64,000 bases of DNA, taken from assembly GCF_900497805.2 (NCBI RefSeq), contig NW_020945064.1, forward strand, positions 10,225,348 to 10,289,347, written 5' to 3'. This DNA comes from Vombatus ursinus (Eukaryota > Chordata > Mammalia > Diprotodontia > Vombatidae). The notes under the pieces were generated by a model, which did no database searches, was not told the origin of the DNA, and was given only the letters and a program-made list of their open reading frames with translations. Below, piece after piece: positions 45,780-55,751 of this stretch. Position 1 is the first letter of the stretch; each line of letters starts with the position of its first letter. A program made the position numbers and the translations under genes.

Positions 45780-46673
45780 AACCCATTTCTTGCCTTTTAA
45801 CTTTAAGTTAAAAGGTTCTGCTCCCAGGATGGAGAGTTCACTTTCCCAAGCTTTAGGTTTTCTGTGCTGTTGTTTTCAGAGCTAGTTCTGGGGGTATGCA
45901 AGTTCTCAGTGCTTCCAAAATGGTATGATGCAGGGAGATGTGTAGTCATTGCTCTCCTGGTCTGTGTTTTAGTCTTAACTCAAGAAGGGAACTTGTTCCA
46001 CTGTGACTATAAGTTCTGACATTCCTGTTGGCCCTGGAACTGTGACCGGGTTCCCTGCTGTCCTGCAGTCACAAGTGCTTTTGCTCCTTTTGGCCCTGGA
46101 ATTGTGACTTGGGCCCTGCTGTCCTGTGACCACAAGCACTAATGCTCCTTTCTGTTTTTGAACTGAGACCAGGGTCCGTGCTGTCTTATGAGTGACCACA
46201 AATACTCTTCTAGGTCCAGAAACTGTGACCAAGGCCTCTATTCCCCTGACACCACAAGTGCTATTGCCCCCTCTTTGTCCTGGGATTGTGACCTGGAACT
46301 GCAACAGGGTCCTGAAACCAGTGCCAACAAAGGGTCCCCACAATCTCTCTCTGACCAGTTGTCTGACTCCTTTATCATGGGGGCTGACAGTTTCAATGCT
46401 GTTGCTATTGCTAATGTAGCTGCCTCCAAGGCCTGCTGCTGGTGTTTCCAAGACATGGCCTGTGCTACACCCTGGGACCAATCACCATTCTATTGTGACA
46501 GACCTTTCTTTCCAACCTCCTACACCGTCTTGGGCTGGAAAATTGTTTCACCCTGACGTTTTGTTGGTTCCACCACTCCAGAATTCAATGAGAAGTGTTA
46601 TTTTAAAGTTGTTTGGAGGGGAATATGGGAGAGTTCAGGTGAATTCCTGCCTCTACTCTGACATCTTGGCTCC
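45780..46673 (-). promoter_or_regulatory. L1 5' UTR with ~62-bp monomers
   Basis: Five to six diverged units between about 45955 and 46330, each built as 'GGCCCTGGAA.TGTGAC ... CTG.TGTCCTG..CACAAG.GCT..TGCTCC'. Clear unit starts are near 46025, 46088, 46149, 46212 and 46272. It shares no obvious sequence with the 5' UTR at 11098, so the two L1 lineages use different promoters. Overlapping frames on both strands follow from the repeats. Confidence 0.75.
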
Positions 46674-46702
46674 TAAATGTTTTCTTAATGAGTAAGAAGG
46701 TG

Positions 46703-46745
46703 ACTGGCTGGCTGGCTAGCTGGATAAATGGATGGATGAATAGTG
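46703..46745. repeat. (TGGC)n/(TGGA)n microsatellite
   Basis: GACTGGCTGGCTGGCTAGCT followed by GGATAAATGGATGGATGAAT, probably grown from the L2 tail that starts at 46674. Confidence 0.85.
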
Positions 46746-46834
46746 AAACTTGGTTCCTAATTGAACATAAGGAATATATCTTACTTCAGCCTCTTTGATC
46801 AACTTCATTTTTCATTCATGTGTTCATGAACGTT

Positions 46835-47395
46835 TTAAATCACCCACTGTGTGCAGACCATTGGACTCAGCACTTGTAGATGTACAAATTTGTATAAATC
46901 ATGGTCCCTGCCCTCAGGGAGCTAATAGTCTAATTTGAAAAATGTTAAGAAAATTCACAATCACCAAATAAAAGCACCACACTTTATTGTGCTATATTTG
47001 GAAGATACACAAAATTCAAAACTATTCCCTATACTTGACATCTCCCGCCATCATGCCTTTGCAAAAGGAGATCCCTGTGTTTAGAGTACCTTCCCATCTT
47101 ACTTCACTTAGTCTCTTAGAATCCCCACTTTCCTTCCAAGTATATCTCAGTTGCCATCTCTTACACCAGGTTTTTCCTAATTCTTCCCTGTTCCTAGTGT
47201 TCCCTCCCTTTTGGAAATACTTTGTATTAATTTGTCTATGTTCATATTTTTTTATCTATGTATATATTGTGAGCCTTCTTTTCTCTGACCCCAGTAAAAT
47301 ATAAACTCTTGGAGAACAAACCCTATACCATTTTTTGTCTTTGTATCTCCAGCACCTAGCACATGGTAGGCACTTAATAACTCTTGGTTGAAATG
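46835..47395. mobile_element. Two L2 copies, tail to tail
   Basis: 46835-46945 reversed: CACCCACTGTGTGCAGACCA, ATGGTCCCTGCCCTCAGGGA. 46985-47395 forward: ATGCCTTTGCAAAAGGAGAT, CAGTTGCCATCTCTTACACC, TTTGTATCTCCAGCACCTAG, CACATGGTAGGCACTTAATA. Confidence 0.82.
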
Positions 47396-47474
47396 AATTG
47401 GAAAATATTGAATGTGACAAAGGTGCATTATGAACATAGCCCACAGCAGCACGTTCTTGAATGAGATAATCAAC

Positions 47475-47670
47475 ATCAGTGTAATGTGATAGAAAGAGTA
47501 TTGGAAATGGCATCATAGAACTGGGATTCAAATCCATCCTTCTCTATTCTTGACCTGTGTGATTTTGGGCCAGTCACTCCCTCTTTCTTGACCTCAGTTT
47601 TCTCATTTGTAAAAGAAGGGGTCTGGAGTAGATCATCGTTAAATTCCCTTCCATCTTAAGCTGAATACTA
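47475..47670 (+). mobile_element. MIR copy
   Basis: GTAATGTGATAGAAAGAGTA, CTGGGATTCAAATCCATCCT, CAGTTTTCTCATTTGTAAAA, GGGTCTGGAGTAGATCATC. Confidence 0.82.
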
Positions 47671-47854
47671 CATAGTGTGGTAGAGTTGATCACAACATTA
47701 GCTACAGAGAACAAACAATAACTTCTTAATTTCATGGGCAAATTAAGTATTTGGGGAGGGATTGGTTGCAGGGGGAGAAGGAGTAGTTGTAAAGAAGAGT
47801 CCAGAAACATAAAGCTTAATGGTCCTTTATATACTTTTTCTTCTCTTTCTAGAG

Positions 47855-47975
47855 AAATATATATAAATATATACATACATATTTACATATATACATATAC
47901 ATATATAAACATATACATATACATTTATATATTGTGTATATTTATGAATATAATATATTATATATAAATAAACAT
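47855..47975. repeat. AT-rich TATACA microsatellite
   Basis: Imperfect ATATACAT units. Low-complexity Ile/Tyr frames only. Confidence 0.93.
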
Positions 47976-48044
47976 AAAAAAATTTTACCACTTGGGAATT
48001 TCAAAGTCAACAGGCAATAACAGTAGTAGAAGAACTCAGAAATA

Positions 48045-48290
48045 TATATTGAAGTATCATAGAAAGGATGCTGTATTGGGGCTCTGGACACTTGGGGAAC
48101 TAAGGTTTGTAATTCTGTTACCTACGTGTCTTGGGCAGGTCCCTTCCATTTGCTGAATCTCAGTTTACTCTTTGGTAAAATGGGCAAGAGATGGACTGCA
48201 TAATCTATAAGCTCTGATGTTTGGAAGTCCCTTCCACCCTCACAATCCTCTGTGCTAAGGTTTCTTCCAGTTCTGACATTCTCCATTCTT
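48045..48290 (+). mobile_element. MIR copy
   Basis: AGTATCATAGAAAGGATGCT, TCTTGGGCAGGTCCCTTCCA, CTCAGTTTACTCTTTGGTAA, AATGGGCAAGAGATGGACTG. 48291-48609 holds nothing recognised. Confidence 0.78.
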
Positions 48291-48609
48291 CTACTGATAC
48301 TCCTTGTTCTAACATTCTAAGAATGAAAGATTACAAGCCTTAATGGGTCATGCACATGTCGTGTAAGAAACAAGTTTGCCCGATAAGGTACCATGTACGG
48401 CAGAACGTTATTGCTGCTCCTGATACAATTGCTCTCCCAAAGGAAGGAAGACTAAGAGGAAAGCAAACCTACACTATTTTACTTTTTAGTATTTTACCCA
48501 AATACCTTTCCATGTTATGATTTTCCATTTTAATATGTCATATATTTTGTCTCTTTGAATTAAAAAAACCTAGCACCAGACATTCTGAAGGGGTCTGGCA
48601 GATGTTTAT

Positions 48610-48995
48610 TGCTGAAAACAACAATGAGGACTTATATAAGTGTAATACTTTCCATGTATGTAGACCTGAATGGGTTAATCCATCCTTCTTCACATTTAAC
48701 AGATAAGGAAACTGAGACCAAAGAAGGTTAAGTTACTTGTCCAAGGTCATGCAGGTAGTAATTATCAGAGGCAAGATTTGAACCCAGGAGTTCTCTGTAT
48801 CTAGAGCTAGTATTCTTCCTACTCAATCACTCTGCTTCATCAAACCCAACACCCCCATTTTGTTGGTGAGGAAACTGAGGCCTGGAGGGAAGAAGTTATT
48901 TGCTCAAAGTCCCACTGACATTATGTGTACTTCACAAATAGTGGGTGACAGAGAGCCAGACTTCTGCTACCAAGTCCAGCACTTTTTCTGCTACA
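48610..48995 (-). mobile_element. Two MIR copies, both reversed
   Basis: 48615-48838: TTAACAGATAAGGAAACTGA, CAAGATTTGAACCCAGGAGT. 48845-48995: CATTTTGTTGGTGAGGAAAC, GCTACCAAGTCCAGCACTTT. Confidence 0.8.
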
Positions 48996-49009
48996 TAATG
49001 TCCAATTTA

Positions 49010-49320
49010 ACAATTCAATTCAACTGATACTTAGTAAGCCCTTTCTGTTTTTAAGACACTGTACTAGGTGCTTAAGACACAAAGTCAAAGCCAGAAAGAA
49101 ACTTTCTAAGTTCCTTTACATATTCACATTCTCTTCTGAGCCTCAAAACAATTCTGAGAAGTAGGCAGAGCAGGGTGTCCCTATTTTTTGGAAGAGGAAA
49201 ATGAGGTGCAGAAAAGTTAACCTTGATTGGTACAAGTTCTATCAGTAGTAAATGACAAAAAAAGAGGGTCTATAACCCAGGTCTTATGGCCCCAAGTTCA
49301 TTATACTAGGCTGTTTTTCC
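49010..49320 (-). mobile_element. L2 tip followed by MIR
   Basis: 49010-49085: AATTCAACTGATACTTAGTA, CACTGTACTAGGTGCTTAAG (L2). 49090-49320: TTGGAAGAGGAAAATGAGGT, GGGTCTATAACCCAGGTCTT (MIR). Confidence 0.65.
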
Positions 49321-49329
49321 ACAATTCTG

Positions 49330-49641
49330 TTGATATTAAAAATAGTGAGAAAACAAGCGAAATGATTTCAACCCTCTTCTACTTCAAAAAATAGTGAATT
49401 TTTCATTTGTAGTAATAAGATATAAGGTGTGTGCCGCCCGTGTAGTTTATGAATGTCCATATGGGATATTTAAACAAATAAACATGAGGCTCAAGGGGGA
49501 GGCATTGATAATTATATCTGGAATCAAGCCTACTCTTTCAGGGAAACTATAATTTCCTTAAGGGTAGTAGGAGAAGGGGCCTTGAGACTGGTCATTCTAT
49601 TCTCTTCTGAGAGAGGGGGTACCATATTAGAATATTAGAAT
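49330..49641. other. No recognised feature
   Basis: Nothing identified. Confidence 0.45.
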
Positions 49642-49745
49642 TCTCTCTCTCTCTCTCTCTGTCTCTGTCTCTGTCTCTGTCTCTGTCTCTTTCTCTCTCT
49701 CTTTCTATCTATCCATCTGTCTATCTATAGATATAGATATATTTT
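49642..49745. repeat. CT/CTGT/CTAT microsatellite
   Basis: TCTC run, then TCTGTC and TCTATC units ending in GATATAGATATA. 49746-50106 holds nothing recognised. Confidence 0.93.
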
Positions 49746-50106
49746 TACAAAATTTTACTGGTCTAGAAACACAATTGGTTCAGAGCAAAAAGCCATTGAT
49801 TTCCTTGGTTACCATCTTTTAAAGCAAGAAGGGTAATCCTTAATTTATTCTTGTCAGTTTAAGTCCTTCCCACCAAATGCTGTTACACAAAGGATCACCC
49901 CAAACATTGAAGAGTAAGTCCATTTATCCAAGCAAATAGCAAACAACAATCAGAAAAGTTATAAAAATTAGAATGTACCTGAAAATATACAGAATGAATC
50001 AATTCTCTCTCTGGGAGAAAGATACCTCAGCTCAACCAAGAGGAAGAGAGACTTCAGTCTTATCCAAAGAAAAGTTCTCTAGAGACTCTAGAAAGACAAA
50101 GTTGAA

Positions 50107-50269
50107 GGGGCAGCTAGGTGGCACAGTGGATAGAGCACCGGCCCTGAAGTCAGGAAGGACCTGAGTTCAAATCTGGCCTCAGACCAAACACTTGACACGT
50201 ACTAGCTCTGTGACCTTGGGCAAGTCATTTAACCCCAATTACCTCACTAAAAAAAAAAAAAGAAAAGAA
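50107..50269 (+). mobile_element. WSINE1/SINE1-type tRNA SINE
   Basis: Perfect 17-bp target duplication AGAAAGACAAAGTTGAA at 50090-50106 and 50270-50286. GGCAGCTAGGTGGCACAGTG, GCACCGGCCCTGAAGTCAGG, CCCCAATTACCTCAC and an A-tail follow. The perfect duplication makes it younger than the copy at 35057. Confidence 0.96.
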
Positions 50270-50286
50270 AGAAAGACAAAGTTGAA

Positions 50287-50677
50287 AATCAGGGACATGT
50301 TGAAGGAATGGCTTCTCTTATATGTCTCTAAGAGAGTCATTCTGTTACTCCTTTACAGAGTCAGTCGTAAAGAGAATCAGCAAACCACAAGTATCTCTGT
50401 CAAAGGAAGAATGAAGAATGTCTCTCTTACACCAACTCTGCCCCTCATACAGACATGCAGCATTGTGTCAGCATTCTCTGCACCAATTAGATATGTCTCA
50501 TGTGAAATGCTCCAGGCGTGGCTGGATCTGGAAACCTGAGTTACAACAATATGCATATATAAATATATAGGGTGGAAGGCTCAACTGATGAATTTTATCA
50601 ATGTGGAAAACTCTTATGGAAACTCCTACAAATGCAGGTCAGCAGCTACTCTGTAATTTGAAGTCTTAAAGAGTTAT
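50287..50677. other. No recognised feature
   Basis: Nothing identified. Confidence 0.45.
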
Positions 50678-50785
50678 TGGAGGGACTGAAATGTTAAGTG
50701 ATTTGTCTGTGGTCACATAGCTAGCATCAAAGGAAGGTCTTCCTAACTCCAACGCAGAGCCCTCTAGACACTCTGCCTCTTGGAT
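50678..50785 (-). mobile_element. MIR fragment
   Basis: GTTAAGTGATTTGTCTGTGG, TCACATAGCTAGCATCAAAG, CTAACTCCAACGCAGAGCCC. Confidence 0.68.
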
Positions 50786-51067
50786 GTGAGATACACACAC
50801 ATACACTCTTACATACACAGTCATGCACATATGTGTATATGTATACACACACACAATGCATGTCTGCGCATGTGTGTTGTAAGACACATATGTGTACATG
50901 TCTATACACATGTGTGTGCGTGCATTGTGCATACATGCACAATGCATTATGTATACACTGTATGTATTGCATATGTGCTCATGTGTGCATAATGCACATG
51001 TATATGTACATGTGTACATACATACACGTGTATATATGTGTACATACCTACACATGCATACATATAT
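50786..51067. repeat. Alternating purine-pyrimidine tract
   Basis: About 280 bp in which CA, TG, TA and CG/GC steps alternate almost without break (ATGCACATATGTGTATATGT, TGTGTGTGCGTGCATTGTGC, TACACGTGTATATATGTG). This composition is typical of Z-DNA- and cruciform-prone DNA. Many short Cys/His/Met frames on both strands are artefacts. Confidence 0.92.
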
Positions 51068-51084
51068 GAAACAAGATTATGTAC

Positions 51085-51400
51085 AGAGTCCAAGGATGTG
51101 GGTTTTTAATCCTGACATTACTTCTTGCTACGTGTATGACCTTGGGTAAGTCATTTTCCATCTCTGAGCCTTACTTTCCTCATCTATAAAATGTATTTAG
51201 ATTAGATAGCCTCAAAAGGTTTAGTGTTTAGAATGCTGGACATAAAGTCAAGATGAAGGTTCAGATATCATCTCTGATACTTTGTGACCATGGGTGAGTC
51301 ACTTAATTTCTCCAAGTCTCAATTTCCTTAACTGTAAAGTGAGAGAGTTGGGGTAAATGGCCTGTCCCCCTCCTTCCAACTCTAAATTTATGATCCTGCG
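51085..51400 (+). mobile_element. Two MIR copies in tandem
   Basis: 51085-51215: ATGACCTTGGGTAAGTCATT, TTTCCTCATCTATAAAATGT. 51225-51395: TAGAATGCTGGACATAAAGT, GGGTGAGTCACTTAATTTCT, AATTTCCTTAACTGTAAAGT. Confidence 0.8.
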
Positions 51401-51824
51401 GCATTCTTTTTGGCTGCAATTTGAAAAGTTGAATATGTTTCAAATTTCCATGTGTTTTGCATTTTTTATCTTGCTCTTTTTTTCCCCACAAGAATAATCA
51501 AAGCTCGTTTCATTAACAAAAGCATAATAAAAGTCCCTTCAGTCAATGACTAATGAGGGAGATGTAGGACATCTCGTTGCTAATTTTCTGTTCTCTTTGC
51601 CAACTAGGGTGTATGACTACAACGTCTGGGCAGAACCTTGAGTAGGTATCCCAGAGAAAAGAGGGTAGCTCTCTCACCTCCAGAAACTGAAGTATATTTC
51701 TGACTATCAGAAGGATTAACTGTTTTAGGTACCAAGAACTCAGGTTGTCAGCCAATAGTACTTCATCCTTGGCCTTGCCTTGATACCGGTGGAAAAGGTT
51801 TCTGTGCAGTTCACAGCAGAAAAA
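51401..51824. other. No recognised feature
   Basis: Nothing identified. Confidence 0.45.
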
Positions 51825-52010
51825 AGGGCTAGATTTTGCTCAGACACCCTGAGTTTGAATCCTGGAATTGGAATTTACTATCTGTTTGGCCTTGAACAAA
51901 TGGCTTCCCTTGTCTGGGCCTCAGTGGCCTCATCTCTAAGCAAATGACAGGGTTGGACATGATCTCCAAGTCTACCTCCAGCTCAGTCATTCTATAATCC
52001 TATGAAGACA
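51825..52010 (+). mobile_element. MIR copy
   Basis: CCCTGAGTTTGAATCCTGGA, GCCTCAGTGGCCTCATCTCT, GGTTGGACATGATCTCCAAG. Confidence 0.8.
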
Positions 52011-52266
52011 ACTTTTCTGACTATATGAGTGTTAGAAAAATTCAGCCTCCCAGAGGCAGGACATCCATAAAGGATCTGAAACATATTAGCAGTTTTATTT
52101 TCTTTTTTTTTTCCTTCAAAAAGCCATACCACAACAATGTAAGAACCTTGGTACCCAGTATTGCTTTCCTGTATTCTTTATTTCAGCATTAAGAAGCATC
52201 CTTTGTACCTCAAACAGGCAGCAGATTCTAAGAATGAAGGCCTTTCCTCTAGTTCCATTTTTTTTA

Positions 52267-52582
52267 AAGAGTGGCCTTCTCTATGTCACCCAGTTTGGAC
52301 GTGCAAGACCACTCACGGACCCAATTTCACTTTGATAGTCCTGGGAGCTTTAATATGCTCTGTTTTCCACCTGGGCCAGTCCACCCCTCTTCAGGTAGCC
52401 TGGTGTTATTGCCACACAAACCCCCTACACTCCCAGGGGCTTACCATATTAATGTTGAACTGAATATGGCCACCAACCAGATAACCTTTGCCCACTGTAG
52501 CTCAGAATTTCCCAGCTTGGTGATTCTCCAGTTTCATCCTCCCTACTAGTGGGGTTACAGGTATGTGCTCCCACACCTGACT
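52267..52582 (-). pseudogene. 7SL (SRP) RNA retropseudogene 2
   Basis: Reverse complement of 7SL RNA nearly end to end. 3' end at 52270-52310 (TCTCTATGTCACCCAGTTTG). S domain: GGGAGCTTTAATATGCTCTG, CCACCTGGGCCAGTCCACCC, TTCAGGTAGCCTGGTG, ACCATATTAATGTTGAACTG. 5' Alu domain at 52520-52581 (CATCCTCCCTACTAGTGGGG, TTACAGGTATGTGCTCCCAC). A T8 run at 52258-52265 is its A-tail. Substitutions make it non-functional; the frames over it are chance. Confidence 0.85.
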
Positions 52583-52624
52583 ACAGGTCCTTTCAAAGGA
52601 GGAATCACATGGGATGGACCATGG

Positions 52625-52742
52625 GATTGTAGATTTAGAACTGTGAGGAACCTTAGAAGACATCAAGTCTGAATCCCTCATTTTCCAGATCAGGAAACCG
52701 AGGCAGACAGAGGTGGAGTGACTTGCTCAGGGTCACACTTTG
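52625..52742 (-). mobile_element. MIR-type fragment
   Basis: TAGAACTGTGAGGAACCTTA, TTTTCCAGATCAGGAAACCG, GACTTGCTCAGGGTCACAC. Confidence 0.72.
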
Positions 52743-52744
52743 AA

Positions 52745-53425
52745 TTATCTCATTTGTTCCTTATACTTTGACTTCTTCACTGTGATTTCCAAACAAATCA
52801 GACTGCTTCATGTCCCCTGTATAGGATTCTCCATTCCCTGCCTTCATGTACTCATGTCTGAGATGCACTCCTTCATCTCCCTCTTAGAAACTCTAAATCC
52901 CTTCAAGACTCATCTCAGATTCCACCTCCTACTACAGACCTTTCCTGATTCCTCTAGTTGTGAGTGACCCTCTTTCAGAAGCTACTTTGTCTTTATGTTG
53001 TCTATAGTTTGTATTTACTAATCTATATGCATATTGTTATCACCTGCCCTCCACCCCATCTACCCAATTAGAATGTCACCTTCTTGAAAGCAGGGACCAT
53101 TTATCTTTATATTTCTAGTGCCTGATACACAGTGTATCCCATACTAGGGATACAGAGTGGAACTGTGATAATTTCGTTGCTATCAGGAACTCTGAGATGA
53201 GGAAAGTCCTTCTATCAAAGCAGATCAGCACCTCTGCTTCACTTGATAATCCTAGAAAGTTGCCCAAACACAGAGATGTTAAGTGACACACAGCCAGGAT
53301 GGAGCAGAAGCAGGAGGTGAACCCAGTTCTTTCTGGCTTCGAGGCTGGCTTACTATCTACTATGCCAAACTACCCCTGCAACATAGTAGTTGCTTAATTA
53401 GTGCTTATTGGTTGAATTTGAATTG
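52745..53425 (+). mobile_element. L2 3' region split by a MIR
   Basis: CATTCCCTGCCTTCATGTAC, AAGACTCATCTCAGATTCCA, CAGACCTTTCCTGATTCCTC, GTCACCTTCTTGAAAGCAGG, TTTCTAGTGCCTGATACACA. It is interrupted near 53155-53378 by a reversed MIR (TTGCCCAAACACAGAGATGT, AGGTGAACCCAGTTCTTTCT) and resumes as ACATAGTAGTTGCTTAATTA. Confidence 0.82.
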
Positions 53426-53429
53426 AAAA

Positions 53430-53620
53430 CCTCAATGAAGTAAGTCCTACTAATCACCATGTTAGCAACAAAAAACAATGAGGCTTAGAGAGGTTTATCA
53501 ACTTTTCCATAGTCACAAAGTATCATTAAGATGTTGAAGGCATGATTCAAACCCAATCCCTTGTGACTCCCGGTTCAGGACCTTTACCACCCCACTATAC
53601 TGTCTCAAATTCATGCACAG
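53430..53620 (-). mobile_element. MIR copy
   Basis: AATGAGGCTTAGAGAGGTTT, CATGATTCAAACCCAATCCC, CCTTTACCACCCCACTATAC. Confidence 0.75.
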
Positions 53621-54034
53621 CAGCAGGAAGAAAAAGAGAACCTCACATCATCTAACTTGGTTTCCTGTTGATAGTTGTAGAATGGCATAGTGGAGGGTTG
53701 GGTTTGCTCACTTCAGTTTCTGCAAGGATGTGATCACTAGAGAACTCAAGATCTTTAGCAAGGCACTAGAATAATAATAATTGACTAAAATGAGAAGACT
53801 TAATAAATATCTGAGGATTTCACTTCCGTGAAAGACCTCTGAGGAATGAGGCTGAAGGTGGCATAGAGAGGGCATTGCTTTAGTGGTCTTGTGTTCCAAA
53901 CCTACCATACAAGGCAGAATTAGATGGAACAACCAACAGTCTTATTGTCAAGGGGTAATCCATACATGAGTGAAACAGCATGACTCAGTTCTTCTGATGC
54001 CCCCAAATCCATTGTTATAATAAAAACATGAATT
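53621..54034. other. No recognised feature
   Basis: A 74-codon minus frame (53708-53932) has no domain. Nothing else seen. Confidence 0.42.
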
Positions 54035-54180
54035 TAGCTCTTCTCACTGGTTTAGTTCTAGTTCTGATGCTTACCAGCTTTGCGACTTTGGGCACATCAC
54101 TTAACCTCACCAGTCCTCAGTTTCTTTTTCTGTAAAAGAAAGGGATTGGGCTGATCTATTAAGCTATAACTCATGATATT
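54035..54180 (+). mobile_element. MIR fragment
   Basis: CTGATGCTTACCAGCTTTGC, ACTTTGGGCACATCACTTAA, CTCAGTTTCTTTTTCTGTAA. Confidence 0.76.
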
Positions 54181-54562
54181 TTTTTTTCCATTCAGTCATT
54201 GCCCCATATTAAAATTGTCCATTTGTTTGTGTTGAGAACAGGGACATGGAGAGTGAACTAATGAGCAGAGACTGGAGGTATTTGTATTTCCCCATCCCTC
54301 AAATCTCCACTTAAAAGTCACTAATTCAATGTCACAAAAGAAAGTTGAGCAAGTCATCAGTCACCTTTAAAGGATTTCCCAAGAAGTAATTGCATAAGGC
54401 TTTCAATGATTCCATTTCCATGAAACTGATTTCCAGTTTCTGATGATGTTGTTTTACACTCATGCAAACCAAGGATGGAATCCATTTAAGAGAAAATAAG
54501 AAATGCATGTGGATTAAGATCTGAGAGGCTGTAGGGAGGTCTAGATTCATAAAATGTCACCC
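54181..54562. other. No recognised feature
   Basis: Nothing identified. Confidence 0.45.
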
Positions 54563-54712
54563 CTTCTTTCTGAAAAAGAAAGAAAGGAAGGAAAGGAGAA
54601 AGAGAGAGAGAAAGAGGAAAAAAAAGAGAGAAAGAAGAAAAAGAGAAAAGAGAGAGGGAGAGGAGAGAGAGAGAGAGAGAAAGAGAGACAGACAGACAAA
54701 CAGACAGACACT
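54563..54712. repeat. GA-rich purine tract
   Basis: GAAAGAAAGGAAGG, AGAGAGAG and GACAGACA units. The Ser/Leu frame on minus is an artefact. Confidence 0.93.
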
Positions 54713-54715
54713 TCT

Positions 54716-55212
54716 GGTTCAGTGCATTGTTAGTGAAATGACTAGGATGATCCAAAATGTCAGCAACAAAGAATGTAACAGATTCAACAGAGAATCTTTC
54801 CCCTATAAAACCTTTAGAAGTGTTAATTATATTCTACTTTATATTATGGATATATGTACAATGCATGTATACATATAAACTCCTTGAGGGTAAAAACTAT
54901 CTCATTTATCTCTGCATCTCTCTCTAGGATTAGCACAGCAGCGGGCAAAAAGGATTCATAACTTCAACCATATGGGTACCATTTTCATTAATGCAGATTG
55001 CAGCTGATCCATATCTTTCCCTTCTCTGACACTATTATATATTTGCACCCATGAATCCTCTATAGAACACATATCAAATATCCTGGAGGCCTTCCTCTAG
55101 GTTTTTTTAGTGTCATAGATGGTGGGTGGATTGTCCATCCATTATTCTTTGTTCTTGCTCCGTGATTGGCAGACTTACTTTTTAAGTCATATACATCCTG
55201 GATGATATATTT
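54716..55212. other. Mostly unassigned, short L2 end inside
   Basis: 54868-54955 resembles a forward L2 tip (ATAAACTCCTTGAGGGTAAA, TCTCTCTCTAGGATTAGCAC). The rest is not recognised. Confidence 0.45.
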
Positions 55213-55712
55213 TATACTGGTGATATCAATCTCAGATAGAAATGGGGGCCACTAAACCATACATAAGGGGCAGCCAGGTGGCACAGTGGATAGAGCCTTG
55301 GGCCTGGAATCAGGAAGATCTGAGTTCAAATCCATCTTCACTTACTAGTTGTGTGACTCTGGGCAGTCACTTAACCCTGTTTGCCTCAGTTTCCTCATCT
55401 GTAAAATGAGCTGAAGAAGGAAGTGGCAAACTGCTCTGGTACCTTTGCCAAGAAAACTCCAAATGAGGTCATGAAGAGTGGGACACCACCGAAAATGACT
55501 GAATAACGACAACAACAACAATAAACATACTGAAGGATCCTTTCAGGCCACATATTGACTTATTTTAAAATGTAATATTATCTGTTTTATTGTATTTTTA
55601 TTTATTTTGTTAAATATTTCCCAATTACATTTTATTTAGTTTGGGCAACACTCGGTAGTGATGAGGGTCACATGTAGCCTGGGGATTGCATGTTTGAAAC
55701 TTCTGCTCTACT
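55213..55712. mobile_element. hAT-like non-autonomous DNA transposon split by MAR1
   Basis: Ends look like inverted repeats of the GGTGTCAAAC type (left GGTGATATCAATCTCAGATA, right GCATGTTTGAAACTTCTGCT). Interior: GGGGGCCACTAAACCATACA, CAGGCCACATATTGACTTAT, TATTTCCCAATTACATTTTA, ATGTAGCCTGGGGATTGCAT. The MAR1 at 55268 lies within. No transposase. Confidence 0.6.
55268..55520 (+). mobile_element. MAR1-type SINE, full length
   Basis: GGCAGCCAGGTGGCACAGTG, GTGTGACTCTGGGCAGTCAC, TTTCCTCATCTGTAAAATGA, CTTTGCCAAGAAAACTCCAA, then (CAA)n at the end. Confidence 0.95.
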
Positions 55713-55751
55713 CCATTTCTCATATAGTAATCACTGTTGTTTGTTATTGTT

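Larger units (their letters stand above)
40881..46673 (-). mobile_element. L1 with internal deletion and probable 3'-transduced flank
   Basis: Reading on the minus strand: 5' end at 46673 (GGAGCCAAGATGTCAGAG); 5' UTR with ~62-bp units; ORF1 start near 45775; inter-ORF spacer; endonuclease (43591-42965, with CCLKETHLK and ILMGDLNFLF); a jump at ~42602 that skips most of ORF2; then an ORF2 C-terminal and 3' UTR ending at a T run near 41523. A further ~640 bp (41522-40881) ends in a second short T run. Both are enclosed by a 13-bp duplication. Nested inserts are a MAR1 and a younger L1. Frames are heavily broken. Confidence 0.75.

Noticed and set aside
45975-46556. Overlapping long frames on both strands (up to 168 codons)
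   Set aside because: Explained by the ~62-bp monomers of the L1 5' UTR, whose period is near a multiple of three in places.
52161-52549. 100- and 92-codon + frames
   Set aside because: They lie across an antisense 7SL RNA pseudogene.
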